Source of the DNA: Photobacterium angustum
GTDB taxonomy: Bacteria; Pseudomonadota; Gammaproteobacteria; Enterobacterales; Vibrionaceae
Direction: 5' to 3'
Assembly (NCBI RefSeq): GCF_002954615.1
Contig: NZ_MSCJ01000001.1
Span: 2,108,001 to 2,172,000, forward strand
DNA: 64,000 nt
Shown here: one piece after another, positions 1 through 9,019 of the stretch
How the letters are laid out: each line of letters starts with the position of its first letter
Numbering within the stretch: position 1 is the first letter of the stretch
Position numbers and translations under genes: made by a program
The notes under the pieces: model-generated
Database searches by the model: none
What the model was told of the DNA's origin: nothing
Seen by the model: the letters and a program-made list of their open reading frames with translations, nothing else

Positions 1-336
1 GGTGGTTTTGATAAAGACATGGTAAAACGTCCAACTCATGCTCAGATTAAAAACGAAGCAAGTAATGGATTGAAAAACGATACCGCGACTGTTGCAATGG
101 CACGTACGCAAAATCCAAATTCTGCGACTAACCAATTCTTTATTAACTATAAAGACAATGCATTTTTAAATGCCGCAGGTAATAACCCAGGTTATGCGGT
201 ATTTGGTAAAGTGGTTAAAGGTTTTTCTGTTGTACAAGATATGGCAAAAATTCCAACAGGTTCAAATCGTGCAACGGGCATGCAAGATGTACCTCAGCAG
301 CCTATAATCATTGAATCAATGAAAGTTATTAAATAA
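1..336 (+). CDS. ppiA: Peptidyl-prolyl cis-trans isomerase, cyclophilin type (5' end outside window)
   Basis: The reading frame is open from base 1 and ends at TAA 334-336, so only the C-terminal 111 residues are present. The visible part has cyclophilin signatures: GGFDKDM, then IKNEASNGLKND, VAMART, NQFFINYKDNAFL and GYAVFGKVVKG. These match E. coli PpiA, the periplasmic proline isomerase, better than cytosolic PpiB. A signal peptide would confirm the periplasmic form but lies upstream of the window. A hairpin and an unknown gene follow on the same strand within 50 bases. Confidence 0.9.
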   Translation, partial: GGFDKDMVKRPTHAQIKNEASNGLKNDTATVAMARTQNPNSATNQFFINYKDNAFLNAAGNNPGYAVFGKVVKGFSVVQDMAKIPTGSNRATGMQDVPQQPIIIESMKVIK

Positions 337-342
337 ATTGAT

Positions 343-378
343 TACGTCACCTGTGCGCAATCAAGTACAGGTGACGTA
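343..378 (+). promoter_or_regulatory. 12-bp perfect hairpin between ppiA and the next start codon
   Basis: Bases 343-354 (TACGTCACCTGT) pair perfectly with 367-378, leaving a 12-base loop. The downstream arm contains AGGTGA, which is the only good Shine-Dalgarno sequence for the ATG at 380. No T-run follows, so it is not a standard intrinsic terminator. It may end ppiA mRNA or hold the next ribosome site closed. Confidence 0.6.
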
Positions 379-379
379 T

Positions 380-748
380 ATGATCACACCTATCTATCAA
401 CCGTCTGTTTCTCATCGTCAAAACAAACGAATTCAGCAGTTTATTTTTGATCAAGCCCCTTCTTTTGCGGTGTCTACTATTGCAACTATTGAGGGTGATG
501 TTCCTTTTTATCATCTAAAAAATGATGCCCATGAATGTCTTGCTCAGTGGTGGGACATGAATATCGCTGATAAAGACCCAATCGATGATTATGAAGCCGC
601 TTTTTGGCTATTACTTCAATATGTTGTACAACTCGAAGATTACCAATTGCTAGGCAACATTTATATTCAACAAAAAATCACCAATCACGCTTATTACTTG
701 CTCAATCTTGCCCCTTGTCCTGAACTAACACAGATCCAGCGTCCTTAA
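380..748 (+). CDS. Uncharacterised 122-aa protein
   Basis: I do not recognise this family. I chose ATG 380 because AGGTGA lies at the right distance; an in-frame TTG at 338 would add 14 residues but has no ribosome site. The product is soluble-looking and acidic in the middle (DMNIADKDPIDDYEAAFW), with a C-terminal helical stretch rich in Leu, Tyr and Gln. No signal peptide or membrane segment is visible. It sits between ppiA and ampG on the same strand, but 184 bases separate it from ampG, so no functional link is implied. Confidence 0.65.
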   Translation: MITPIYQPSVSHRQNKRIQQFIFDQAPSFAVSTIATIEGDVPFYHLKNDAHECLAQWWDMNIADKDPIDDYEAAFWLLLQYVVQLEDYQLLGNIYIQQKITNHAYYLLNLAPCPELTQIQRP

Positions 749-932
749 ATAATTACCCTCAAATATCAACCAACTTTTACGGTTTATGAATTAACAGCAC
801 AAGTTGTTGTCGAATTGATAATGAAGCAATGCACACTGAGCTTATTGCTGCTAAGATCTGATTTATAAAGAAAAATAACAGTTTTATACTTTGCTAAGTA
901 TCAAGTGTCGATACTTGTGTTACGAGGAAAAT

Positions 933-2327
933 ATGGACAAAGCCATACAACAAAATAATACCACCGGTTGGCGTGTGTATTTAAACCCCAAAGCACTGAT
1001 CATGTTCGCGCTAGGGTTCTCCTCCGGCTTACCTATTTTATTAGTCTTTGGCACCCTTTCATTCTGGTTACGAGAAGCAGATGTTAGCCGAACCAGTATC
1101 GGTTTTTTCAGTTGGGTAGCCCTTGCTTATGGCTTCAAATGGGCATGGTCACCACTTGTTGACCGTTTTCCTTTACCCATTTTTTCTCGATTATTTGGTC
1201 GACGTCGTGGCTGGATGTTATTTTCGCAGCTGATCATTATTTTATCGCTATGTGGCATGGCGACCAGCAACCCACAAACAGATCTTCTTCAATTTGCCTT
1301 ATTTGCGATTGTTGTCGCCTTTGCTTCTGCGACACAAGATATCGTCATTGATGCATTTCGTATTGAGCTTGCTACCGTGCGTTTACAAGCCGCATTATCT
1401 GCAACCTATATGGCAGGCTATCGATTAGCGATGATCATGGCAGGTGCTGGCGCACTGGCTTTTGCTGCGTGGTTTGGCTCTGATAGTGGTTATGATCCTG
1501 CAGGCTGGAAAGCCGCTTACTTTATCATGGCTGGTATGATGTCAATTGGCGTGATCACCACCCTATTTGTTAAAGAGCCAAAGATCGACAGCTCATCAAT
1601 TCAAAAGATCGAACATGACTACCAACAAAAATTACAGCAAAAAGGGATAGGTAAAAAACAAGCAAGACTCGCTGCGTGGTTTTATACCGCTGTCGTCATG
1701 CCTTTCCAAGACTTCTTTCAGCGCTATGGTAAAAACGCACTACTGATCTTATTACTCATTAGTTGTTATCGCATTTCTGATGTGGTGATGGGCGTAATGT
1801 CTAATGCGTTTTATGTTGACATGGGCTTTACTAAAAATGAAGTCGCGTCTATATCAAAAGTCTTTGGGGTGATCATGACCTTAGTGGGCGCTGGTTTAGG
1901 CGGTATTCTTGTCAGTAAATTTGGCACCTTACGTATTCTTGCCTTAGGCGCTTTATTATCCGCAATTACCAATCTGTTGTTTATGGTATTTACCTATATT
2001 GGTAATAACCTCGAGATGTTAACTTTAGTCATTTCAGCTGATAATTTAGGTGCAGGTATTGCAACCGCTGCTTTCATCACCTTTATGTCTAGCCTAACCA
2101 ATGTGGCTTTCTCTGCAACCCAGTACGCATTATTTAGCTCTATTATGCTACTTTTCCCGAAATTTATTGCGGGATTCTCTGGCGTTTATGTCGACCATTT
2201 CGGCTATAACATCTTTTTCCTCACCACCGCATTGATAGGTATTCCAGTATTATTTTTAATCAAACTCGTTGCTAAGAATGATGCTTTAACCCTTCCAGCA
2301 ACAACTGATACGTTGGAAGAGAAATAA
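933..2327 (+). CDS. ampG: Muropeptide permease AmpG (MFS)
   Basis: AmpG imports GlcNAc-anhydroMurNAc and its peptides from the periplasm for cell wall recycling and beta-lactamase signalling. The 464-residue protein starts with the family motif LNPKALIMFALGFSSGLPILLVFGTLSFWLR in pieces, continues with YGFKWAWSPLVDRFPLP and ATQDIVIDAFRIE, and consists of many hydrophobic helices. ATG 933 is chosen because CGAGG lies 5-10 bases upstream and because family members start near the sequence LNPKAL; an upstream start at 891 would add 14 residues without a ribosome site. Confidence 0.93.
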   Translation: MDKAIQQNNTTGWRVYLNPKALIMFALGFSSGLPILLVFGTLSFWLREADVSRTSIGFFSWVALAYGFKWAWSPLVDRFPLPIFSRLFGRRRGWMLFSQLIIILSLCGMATSNPQTDLLQFALFAIVVAFASATQDIVIDAFRIELATVRLQAALSATYMAGYRLAMIMAGAGALAFAAWFGSDSGYDPAGWKAAYFIMAGMMSIGVITTLFVKEPKIDSSSIQKIEHDYQQKLQQKGIGKKQARLAAWFYTAVVMPFQDFFQRYGKNALLILLLISCYRISDVVMGVMSNAFYVDMGFTKNEVASISKVFGVIMTLVGAGLGGILVSKFGTLRILALGALLSAITNLLFMVFTYIGNNLEMLTLVISADNLGAGIATAAFITFMSSLTNVAFSATQYALFSSIMLLFPKFIAGFSGVYVDHFGYNIFFLTTALIGIPVLFLIKLVAKNDALTLPATTDTLEEK

Positions 2328-2342
2328 TCTCGCCTATAATAA

Positions 2343-2377
2343 GTAAGGTTTCTGTTGAAAACAGAAGCCTTAACTTA
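2343..2377 (+). terminator. Imperfect hairpin after ampG
   Basis: AAGGTTTCTGTT and AACAGAAGCCTT form an imperfect stem around a short A-rich loop, 15 bases after the ampG stop. The T-run afterwards is poor, so termination is plausible rather than certain. Confidence 0.45.
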
Positions 2378-2510
2378 CCTCTTCCATGTAAATTACAAAT
2401 TTTTGCCACCCAAAAAATCGCCTCAGAGTATTAAAGTCAAAAAAAGTTCATTTAAATCGCAAAATAAATTCAGATTCATCACGTTTTTAATGTAAATGTA
2501 ATCGATTTCA

Positions 2511-2526
2511 CCCGATCTAGATCACA
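2511..2526 (+). promoter_or_regulatory. CRP-like half site upstream of ompK
   Basis: Bases 2514-2526 read GATCTAGATCACA, matching the centre and right half of the CRP consensus TGTGA-N6-TCACA. The left half is poor (CCCGA). E. coli tsx, the homologous family, is CRP-activated, which supports the reading. Position is 121 bases before the ompK ATG. Confidence 0.45.
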
Positions 2527-2536
2527 AAAGGCAAAG

Positions 2537-2548
2537 GTTTGCGCAAAC
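2537..2548. promoter_or_regulatory. Perfect palindrome GTTTGCGCAAAC upstream of ompK
   Basis: This is a perfect 12-bp dyad starting 10 bases after the CRP-like site. It extends to AAGGTTTGCGCAAACGTT with one mismatch. It resembles LacI-family operator halves (GCAAACG). In E. coli, tsx is repressed by CytR next to CRP, so a CytR-like operator is the natural guess, but the regulator is not identified. Confidence 0.45.
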
Positions 2549-2646
2549 GTTACATTCCCAAACGCGACGTAAAGCACTAGAATCAGCGCCAGAAAAACGG
2601 GGCGGCCAAAATCCCGATCTATAGACCATCATAGCGAGATAAAAAC

Positions 2647-3456
2647 ATGCGCAAATCACTAGTAGCATTAAGCGTTTTAGCAGCAACAGCTTTACCTTCA
2701 TTAGCAAATGCAGCCGACTACTCTGATGACATCCACAAAAACGATTACAAGTGGATGCAATTTAATCTGATGTACGCGTACAAAGAACTACCTCGCTCAA
2801 ATGATGCGCATACTGGTCATGACTATCTTGAGATGGAATTTGGTGGTCGCTCGGGAATTTTTGATTTGTATGGCTATGTTGATGTATTCAACTTAACTAA
2901 CTCTGATAGCCAAGATAAATCAGGTTCTGATGACAAAATGTTCATGAAATTTGCTCCGCGTATCTCTCTAGATGCTCTAACAGGCAAAGATCTTTCATTT
3001 GGTCCAGTTCAAGAAGTTTATGTTGCTACTCTGATGAACTGGAGCGGTAATACAGGCCCAAACAGTGTGAATAACTACTTCGTTGGTCTTGGCTCAGATA
3101 TTAATGTTCCATGGTTTGGTAAAGTAGGCTTCAACGTATACTCTCTATACGACATGAATAAGAAAGACTGGAACGGTTACCAAGTGTCGACTAACTGGTT
3201 TAAACCTTTCTACACATTTGCAAACGGTAGCTTCCTGTCTTACCAAGGTTACATTGATTACCAATTTGGTATGAAAGATAAGTATGCATCAGCAAGTAAT
3301 GGTGGTGCTATGTTTAACGGCCTTTACTGGCACTCAGAGCGTTTTGCTGTTGGTTACGGCCTTAAAGCTTACCATAACGTATATGGCATCAAAGATTCAG
3401 ATGCATTTAAATCATCTGGTGTTGCTCAATACTTCAGTCTTTCATACAAGTTCTAA
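2647..3456 (+). CDS. ompK: Outer membrane protein OmpK (Tsx-like channel)
   Basis: This 269-residue protein belongs to the nucleoside-specific channel (Tsx) family, named OmpK in vibrios, where it also serves as a phage receptor. It has a clear signal peptide (MRKSLVALSVLAATALPSLANA, cut after ANA), then DYKWMQFNLMYAYKELP and LEMEFGGRSGIFDLYGYVDVF, alternating beta strands, and a terminal Phe (SLSYKF) typical of Omp85-inserted barrels. It is monocistronic, with a strong terminator after it and CRP/CytR-like sites before it. Confidence 0.92.
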   Translation: MRKSLVALSVLAATALPSLANAADYSDDIHKNDYKWMQFNLMYAYKELPRSNDAHTGHDYLEMEFGGRSGIFDLYGYVDVFNLTNSDSQDKSGSDDKMFMKFAPRISLDALTGKDLSFGPVQEVYVATLMNWSGNTGPNSVNNYFVGLGSDINVPWFGKVGFNVYSLYDMNKKDWNGYQVSTNWFKPFYTFANGSFLSYQGYIDYQFGMKDKYASASNGGAMFNGLYWHSERFAVGYGLKAYHNVYGIKDSDAFKSSGVAQYFSLSYKF

Positions 3457-3476
3457 TCTTACTTGTAAAAGATATA

Positions 3477-3503
3477 AAAGGCGCTTTCATAGCGCCTTTT
3501 TTG
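3477..3503 (+). terminator. Intrinsic terminator of ompK
   Basis: AAAAGGCGCT and AGCGCCTTTT pair around a 4-base loop and are followed by TTTTTT. It starts about 20 bases after the ompK stop. Confidence 0.92.
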
Positions 3504-3552
3504 ATCCTGTGATTTACCAACAATGTTACTATCTATCAAAAGATAGCGAATA

Positions 3553-4461
3553 ATGGATTTAAACGTGAAAATCACAGTATTAGGCGCAGGAGCCATAGGT
3601 TCTCTTTGGGCTGTTGCATTAAAACAGCAACAACATGATGTCCAAGTTTGGACTCGCTCTCCTGACTCAGAATATTCGGTTAATTACCAAGATCTGAATG
3701 GTAATACCCACCCTCTTCTCTTTACTGCTAATAGCGTTGAGCATCTATCACAAAGTGACTTACTGCTTGTTACTGTTAAATCCTTTCAGGTGGAAGTCGC
3801 ATTAGCGCCAATCATTAAACAGATCCCTGATTCTTGCCTTATCGTGATCATGCACAACGGCATAGGTAGTCATGAAGCAGTTAAAACCCTCTTTCCTAAT
3901 CACTGTGTTTTTTATGCTACGACATCACAGGCGGCCTTAAAAGCTGACGAAAAATTACAACACACAGGCAATGGGCAAACATTTATTGGATCATTATCAT
4001 CTACTCAGTCTGGCTATAACGTTCTTAGCGAAGTGTTTAATCAAGCGTTATCACCGTGCTATTGGCAAGAGGACATCATGGAGCCATTATGGAAGAAACT
4101 CGCCATTAATTGTGCAATTAATCCATTAACAGCCATTCATCAATGTACTAATGGTGAGCTTGCTAATGAAGACTATCAAGCCCAATTAATCCAAATTTGT
4201 AATGAAGTTACGCTCGTTATGCGAGCAGAAGGCTACAAAGTAAAGAATGGTGAGCTTTATCAACAAGTACTAACGGTAATAAATGCAACCGCTGATAATT
4301 ATTCCTCGATGAATAGAGATGTTTTTTATCAGCGCCAAACAGAAATCGACTATATTACTGGCTATCTTATTCACCGAGCGAAAAAATTCGATATTGCTGT
4401 GCCTGTGAATACCCAGTTATGGCAAACCATTACATCTATGGAGTCCTCATATCATGCTTGA
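3553..4461 (+). CDS. panE: 2-dehydropantoate 2-reductase
   Basis: PanE reduces ketopantoate to pantoate with NADPH in pantothenate/CoA synthesis, in the cytosol. The 302-residue length is normal. The N-terminal Rossmann motif is ITVLGAGAIGSLWA (residues about 7-20). The catalytic-domain signature EPLWKKLAINCAINPLTAI follows at about 177-195, and NREVFYQRQTEIDY-like sequence (NRDVFYQRQTEIDYITG) near 255. The stop overlaps the yajL start by 8 bases, indicating translational coupling; panE and yajL are also close neighbours in E. coli. Confidence 0.93.
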   Translation: MDLNVKITVLGAGAIGSLWAVALKQQQHDVQVWTRSPDSEYSVNYQDLNGNTHPLLFTANSVEHLSQSDLLLVTVKSFQVEVALAPIIKQIPDSCLIVIMHNGIGSHEAVKTLFPNHCVFYATTSQAALKADEKLQHTGNGQTFIGSLSSTQSGYNVLSEVFNQALSPCYWQEDIMEPLWKKLAINCAINPLTAIHQCTNGELANEDYQAQLIQICNEVTLVMRAEGYKVKNGELYQQVLTVINATADNYSSMNRDVFYQRQTEIDYITGYLIHRAKKFDIAVPVNTQLWQTITSMESSYHA

Positions 4462-5071
4462 ACCAATAACGACTGCTCCTCGCGTTGCTGTTTGCCTTGC
4501 TCCTGGCAGCGAAGAAATGGAAGCTATTAACACGATTGCGATTTTAAAGCGGGCTGGATTTGAAGTAACGATTACAAGTACCGCAGAAGATGGCGCACTA
4601 ATTTTAGAAGGATCTCGCGGGATCAAACTCGTAGCAGATGTGCCTTTAATCAATGTTGCCGATGAACCATTTGATTGCGTGGTATTACCCGGCGGTTTAC
4701 AAGGCGCGGAACATTTTCGTGATAGTCCACTGGTCGTTGAATTTGTAAAGCAGCATCATTACGACGGCAAACTGATCGCCGCGATCTGTGCAACACCTGC
4801 GGTAATGTTTATTTCACATCAATTGTTTCCACATTCAATCATGACGTGCCATCCTGCTTTTCAAAATCAGATCCCCACACACCAATTACGCGTTAAGCGT
4901 GTAGTGTATGATAAGAATACACGTCTATTAACCAGTCAAGGTCCCGGAACTGCACAAGAGTTTGCGCTAGAAATAGTGACACAACTAGAAAATAAAGCCA
5001 AAGCGGCTGAAGTTGCAGAGCCTATGGTTGTATGGCCGAATATGCATTATGACGTACTACCACGTACTTAA
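4454..5071 (+). CDS. yajL: DJ-1/PfpI family protein YajL
   Basis: YajL is a cytosolic DJ-1 family protein implicated in protection against oxidative and carbonyl damage; its precise activity is debated. The 205-residue product shows PRVAVCLAPGSEEMEA with the conserved Glu, the nucleophile elbow IAAICATPAV (Cys about 107), and the family ending VTQLE. It overlaps panE by 8 bases. ATG 4454 is the first start after the panE end region. The gene converges on thiI across a shared palindromic terminator. Confidence 0.92.
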   Translation: MLEPITTAPRVAVCLAPGSEEMEAINTIAILKRAGFEVTITSTAEDGALILEGSRGIKLVADVPLINVADEPFDCVVLPGGLQGAEHFRDSPLVVEFVKQHHYDGKLIAAICATPAVMFISHQLFPHSIMTCHPAFQNQIPTHQLRVKRVVYDKNTRLLTSQGPGTAQEFALEIVTQLENKAKAAEVAEPMVVWPNMHYDVLPRT

Positions 5072-5111
5072 TCTGTTAAGGTTTAGTAATGTAAACTCGC
5101 CAGATAACAAA

Positions 5112-5133
5112 AAGCCTCGCAATTGCGAGGCTT
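5112..5133. terminator. Bidirectional terminator between yajL and thiI
   Basis: Bases 5112-5133 are a perfect 22-bp palindrome (arm AAGCCTCGC, loop AATT). T-runs follow on the plus strand and A-runs precede it, so it can stop both yajL and the opposing thiI transcript. Confidence 0.9.
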
Positions 5134-5159
5134 CTTTTATTTAGACAAAGCGATAGCGA

Positions 5160-6611
5160 TTATAAAGGACGGTAAACTTTTACGTTCTCGAAACCATTCT
5201 CTTTTAAGTACAGCGCTTGTAGGCGGCTCATCACACCACGATCACAGTACAGAAGGTATGTCTTATCCTGCGGTAAGTCACCAAACTGCGTTGCTAGCTT
5301 ATAGAAAGGTAAGTGCTTAACTTCGATACCTTCAAGCTCTAATGGACTTTCATCTTCTTCATCTGGGCTACGAATATCAAGTACAATTGCGTCACCTGCT
5401 ACCTGCTCAACTAATTCAACTTCAGGGGCTTGTTCTTGGCTTTGTTTTTCGATGTCACGAATATCCATCACACGCGCCTCATCAACAACACGATCAAGAA
5501 TAGAGAAATCAAATTTATCTTCTTCAATTTCAAGCTTTGCTTTGACCGCTTTCACTGTTGGGCTCTTAGAAATCACGCCACAGAACTCAGGCATAGTTTT
5601 CGCAAAGTCTTCAGTACCGATTTCACGTGCAACATTGATGATGTCTTCTTTATCCCAGTTAATCAGTGGGCGAAGAATTAGGCTATCTGTTACGCCGTCA
5701 ATATGACGAAGGTTAGTTAATGTTTGGCTTGAAACCTGACCTAGCGCTTCACCCGTTACCAATGCTTCGATACCGAATTTATCAGCAACTTTACCCGCAG
5801 CACGCATAAACATACGCTTAAGGATAACGCCCATCTGACCATCGTCGACTTTCTCTAAAATCTCACCAACAACAGGTTCAAAATCAATCGCGATAAATTT
5901 AACTTTTGCTGAAGAACCAAACTTGTTCCAAATATAATGCGCAACCTGCTTAACACCGATCTCGTGTGCAGGACCACCTAAATTAAAGAAACAGTAATGG
6001 ACTTTACTACCGCGTTTGATATGCAAGTAGCTTGAAACACCAGAATCAAAACCACCAGAAATTAAACTTAATACATCTTCTTGTGTACCTAGCGGGAAAC
6101 CACCTAAACCTTTATGGCGGAATAATACAAGGTTCAATAGATTATGTTCAATTTCAATATTAACTGTCACTTCAGGCTTTTTCAGTCTTACTTTTGCAGA
6201 CTCGATAGCTTGATTAAGACCACCACCGACATAGCGCTCAGCTTCAATTGAAGTAAAATCGTGCTTACCAACACGCTTAGCACGGACACAGAACGTTTTA
6301 CCTTCCAGCTCTGGGCCAACAAGTGCTAAAGTTTGTTCATAAACATCATGAAGATCAGTAAATTCCGTTTGCTGTACTTCAAGGGTATGGTGAATACCAG
6401 GCGTCTGCGTCAGAGTCGCTAAAATCATATCGCGCTTTGACTCATCAGGTTCATTAATTTCCAATGAAAAACGGCGGTTATAAACGCTAACAGACTCTGA
6501 CTGGCGCTTTAAGATGATGCGTAAATTAGACTCAAGAATTTTGATAAAACGCTTACGCACTGAATCACTTTTAACAAAAATCTCTGGATGTGGCTTAACA
6601 ATAAATTTCAT
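5160..6611 (-). CDS. thiI: tRNA 4-thiouridine synthase / sulfurtransferase ThiI
   Basis: ThiI makes 4-thiouridine at position 8 of tRNAs and passes sulfur to thiamine thiazole synthesis. I place the start at ATG 6611 ([10 protein letters not shown]), giving 483 residues against 482 in E. coli; the frame extends 13 codons further without family support. It has a ferredoxin-like/THUMP region, a PP-loop ([14 protein letters not shown]), the conserved CGVISKSPT segment with the disulfide-forming Cys, and a C-terminal rhodanese domain with LYCDRGVMS, whose Cys is residue 456 as in E. coli. It has its own promoter upstream. Confidence 0.95.
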   Translation of the reverse strand: MKFIVKPHPEIFVKSDSVRKRFIKILESNLRIILKRQSESVSVYNRRFSLEINEPDESKRDMILATLTQTPGIHHTLEVQQTEFTDLHDVYEQTLALVGPELEGKTFCVRAKRVGKHDFTSIEAERYVGGGLNQAIESAKVRLKKPEVTVNIEIEHNLLNLVLFRHKGLGGFPLGTQEDVLSLISGGFDSGVSSYLHIKRGSKVHYCFFNLGGPAHEIGVKQVAHYIWNKFGSSAKVKFIAIDFEPVVGEILEKVDDGQMGVILKRMFMRAAGKVADKFGIEALVTGEALGQVSSQTLTNLRHIDGVTDSLILRPLINWDKEDIINVAREIGTEDFAKTMPEFCGVISKSPTVKAVKAKLEIEEDKFDFSILDRVVDEARVMDIRDIEKQSQEQAPEVELVEQVAGDAIVLDIRSPDEEDESPLELEGIEVKHLPFYKLATQFGDLPQDKTYLLYCDRGVMSRLQALYLKENGFENVKVYRPL

Positions 6612-6725
6612 AACACGCTTCGCTTCACTGGGCTTACAGTACAGAATCAATTCATTAACGGATGATTTTTAACAGATCATGTCGTGAAAATTGACAGAGA
6701 GTACCAAACGGAATTAAAGGCGCGA

Positions 6726-6754
6726 ATTATACAGCAAGCTACCGACCACTGAAA
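6726..6754 (-). promoter_or_regulatory. Sigma-70 promoter for thiI
   Basis: Reading the minus strand, TTTCAG (6754-6749) is followed after 17 bases by a consensus TATAAT (6731-6726), about 115 bases before the thiI ATG. The -10 is perfect, the -35 moderate. Between this and the pomB terminator I see nothing else in the 364-base gap. Confidence 0.6.
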
Positions 6755-6920
6755 CAAAGATATGAAAACTCACGATGTTATCTTCGATTAGACTTACCGC
6801 ATGTTATTGGCTTTCAATTATATTTACCTTAGTCATGATCATCTCAGCCAGCAACTCTCATCGACGAAATTCAGCGTAAATATCTTAACTTATTGATAAG
6901 TAGCAACTCTATTTGTCCCA

Positions 6921-6949
6921 ATAAAAATGGCAGCGTTATCGCTGCCATT
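6921..6949 (-). terminator. Terminator after pomB
   Basis: AATGGCAGCG and CGCTGCCATT form a perfect 10-bp stem with loop of 4; read on the minus strand it runs into TTTTTAT. It lies 27 bases after the pomB stop. Confidence 0.9.
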
Positions 6950-6975
6950 ATGGGAATAACCTTAAGTGCTACAAT

Positions 6976-7899
6976 CTATTGAGCATTAAAGTTACTGCTG
7001 ATCTCATCACTGAAATGTGGCTTACCTTGCATTATAGAGATTTCCACTCGGCGATTTTTCGCTTTCCCTTCTTGAGTTTTGTTATCAGCGATTGGCTGAG
7101 TATCTGCCAATCCAACCACACGCATTTTTGTATGATCAAACCCTTCTACTTTTTCCATTTCTTGCGCCACAGATACCGCTCGCTGCGCTGATAAATCCCA
7201 GTTAGAACGATATAACTCTGAATCTAATTTATCACTCGCGGTATGTCCCGTAACTCGAATAATACCCGGCACATCTTTAACTAGCATCGCAACTTGGCGC
7301 ACTAACGGTTTAAATTTAGGTTGTAAAAACGCAGAGCCTTCTGGGAACGAACCTTTTTCACGAATTCGAATAACTAATTGTTGCCCAAGATTTTCAATTT
7401 CTATAATTTTGTCACTGATCTCACGCTCTAATGCTTTAGTCAGTACTTCTTTGAGTTTCTCTTGCATTTGATCGGCTTCAGATTCGTCATTTTCATTATT
7501 TTGTGTCGCCGTTTTTTTACTTTGCCCACCCGTTAGTTTACCCGCATCACGTTGTGTGCCACCGGCTCGATCAGACTCGCCTTCATGAAAATCTAATGAA
7601 CGCTGCGTCATATCAATCGTTTGTTGCATAATCACTTCTATTGGCGTTGGCTCAGGCCGGCCTGGCCTAAACTCTTGCGCAATAACACTCGTACCTTTAG
7701 GGATATCATTAACTTCAAGCATATTTTGCACCCCGAAAGCGTATTTCATTGAACCTGCAATTTGCTTAAATTTCAGTACATCCATTTCAGAAAAAGAAAG
7801 TAGTAACACAAAGAAACACATTAATAGTGTGGCAAGATCAGCAAAGGTCGCCATCCATGGAGGCGCACCTTTTTTACATTTACAAGATTGCTCTTCCAT
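6976..7899 (-). CDS. pomB: Sodium-type flagellar stator protein PomB (MotB family)
   Basis: PomB pairs with PomA as the ion-conducting stator of the polar flagellum. The 307-residue protein has a short cytosolic N-terminus with Cys residues, one membrane helix with FADLATLLMCFFVLLLSFSEMDVLKFKQIAG, where Asp21 is the ion-binding acid, and a C-terminal OmpA-like peptidoglycan-binding domain (VTGHTASDKLD, NWDLSAQRAVSV, NRRVEISI). The sequence after the helix closely follows Vibrio PomB rather than proton-type MotB. It begins 11 bases after the pomA stop and is cotranscribed with it. Confidence 0.94.
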   Translation of the reverse strand: MEEQSCKCKKGAPPWMATFADLATLLMCFFVLLLSFSEMDVLKFKQIAGSMKYAFGVQNMLEVNDIPKGTSVIAQEFRPGRPEPTPIEVIMQQTIDMTQRSLDFHEGESDRAGGTQRDAGKLTGGQSKKTATQNNENDESEADQMQEKLKEVLTKALEREISDKIIEIENLGQQLVIRIREKGSFPEGSAFLQPKFKPLVRQVAMLVKDVPGIIRVTGHTASDKLDSELYRSNWDLSAQRAVSVAQEMEKVEGFDHTKMRVVGLADTQPIADNKTQEGKAKNRRVEISIMQGKPHFSDEISSNFNAQ

Positions 7900-7910
7900 A
7901 AAACGGTCTC

Positions 7911-8672
7911 TTACTCGTCAAGGATCACACTACGTTTCTTCTCATGAAGGTAGTTTTTCAAATAACCATCAATCACTCGTGGATTCTGCCCATCCTGAAT
8001 TGCCAGTACGCCATCTAAGATTAAACGCTTATTTAAACGCTCTTGCTCTTTACGCAAGGTTAATTTATCCGCTATAGGTATCGCTACCATGTTTGCCAAC
8101 ATCGAGCCATATAGCGTCGTTAATAAGGCAACGGCCATTGCAGGACCTATGGCTTTAGGATCATCCATGTTAGAAAGCATGGCAACCAAGCCAATAAGCG
8201 TACCTATCATCCCCATTGCAGGCGCAACATCGCCAAAGGAGGAGAAGATCCCTACCCCTTGTTCATGCCGTTCATTGGTTAATGAAATGTCTTTTTGTAA
8301 AGTGCCACGTACCACATCCGCATCATGACCATCCACCAGCATATCAATGCCTTTACGCATAAAAGGATTAGTAATTTCCATCTCTTCTAATGCTAAAAAT
8401 CCACCTTTACGCGCTGCATCAGCCATTTCTACAATTTTCGCAATCAACTCTTCTGGATTATCTGTTTTAAACATAAAGGCTTTAATGGCGATTTTTGCAG
8501 CACCAAAAAATTGTCCAATGTTGTATTTCATTAACACAACAAAAGTACTGCCGCCTAATACAATCAAAATAGATGATGTATCGTAAAACATAACCAAATC
8601 GCCGCCGAGCAGCATAGCCATAACAATGAATGCGAATGCACCAAGCAATCCTATAAGCGTCGCCAAATCCAA
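7911..8672 (-). CDS. pomA: Sodium-type flagellar stator protein PomA (MotA family)
   Basis: PomA is the four-helix stator subunit that surrounds the ion path and contacts FliG. The 253-residue protein matches Vibrio PomA closely from its first residues (MDLATLIGLLGAFAF) through MADAARKGGFLALEEMEI, GDVAPAMGMIGTLIGLVAMLSNMDDPKAIGPAMAVALLTTLYG. The start is TTG 8672: it has GAGG eight bases upstream and gives the conserved N-terminus. An out-of-frame ATG lies five bases upstream of it. It forms an operon with pomB. Confidence 0.94.
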   Translation of the reverse strand: MDLATLIGLLGAFAFIVMAMLLGGDLVMFYDTSSILIVLGGSTFVVLMKYNIGQFFGAAKIAIKAFMFKTDNPEELIAKIVEMADAARKGGFLALEEMEITNPFMRKGIDMLVDGHDADVVRGTLQKDISLTNERHEQGVGIFSSFGDVAPAMGMIGTLIGLVAMLSNMDDPKAIGPAMAVALLTTLYGSMLANMVAIPIADKLTLRKEQERLNKRLILDGVLAIQDGQNPRVIDGYLKNYLHEKKRSVILDE

Positions 8673-9019
8673 AGCATGATCCTCTTTTGCTAGGTAAAAA
8701 TAATGGCTTGCGTTGATTGAACATCAATTAACACATCTGAATCTATCACTGAGATAATACGCTCTAAAGACAGCCAAAACTTTAAAGCCACCGCCATATT
8801 CACTATTTAGCTAAAACACTTCTTAGCATTAAATGATGAATGTCATCAGCAAAGTAACTCTTTATCGACCAATTCATATTTTCATTTAGCTTTTTATTAA
8901 CCAATTAATTAAGACTATTTATGAAAATTACTGTCAGCAACACAGATTACTGTGACATAATTTGACCCCAGTAATTCTCTACGTTATTTTTCGTGCACTT
9001 AGATAAGAGTGAAAATGAT
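8673..9019. other. Divergent intergenic region between pomA and xseB
   Basis: This 347-base AT-rich gap must hold the promoters for pomAB (leftward) and xseB-ispA-dxs (rightward). I see no convincing sigma-54, sigma-28 or full sigma-70 motif and no strong hairpin. Confidence 0.6.

Noticed and set aside
338..379. TTG start at 338 for the gene after ppiA
   Set aside because: It has no ribosome site and would place the first 14 codons across the hairpin; ATG 380 has AGGTGA.
3284..3553. 89-aa frame overlapping the ompK end and terminator
   Set aside because: Reads through a clear barrel gene and its terminator in another frame, with no signals of its own.
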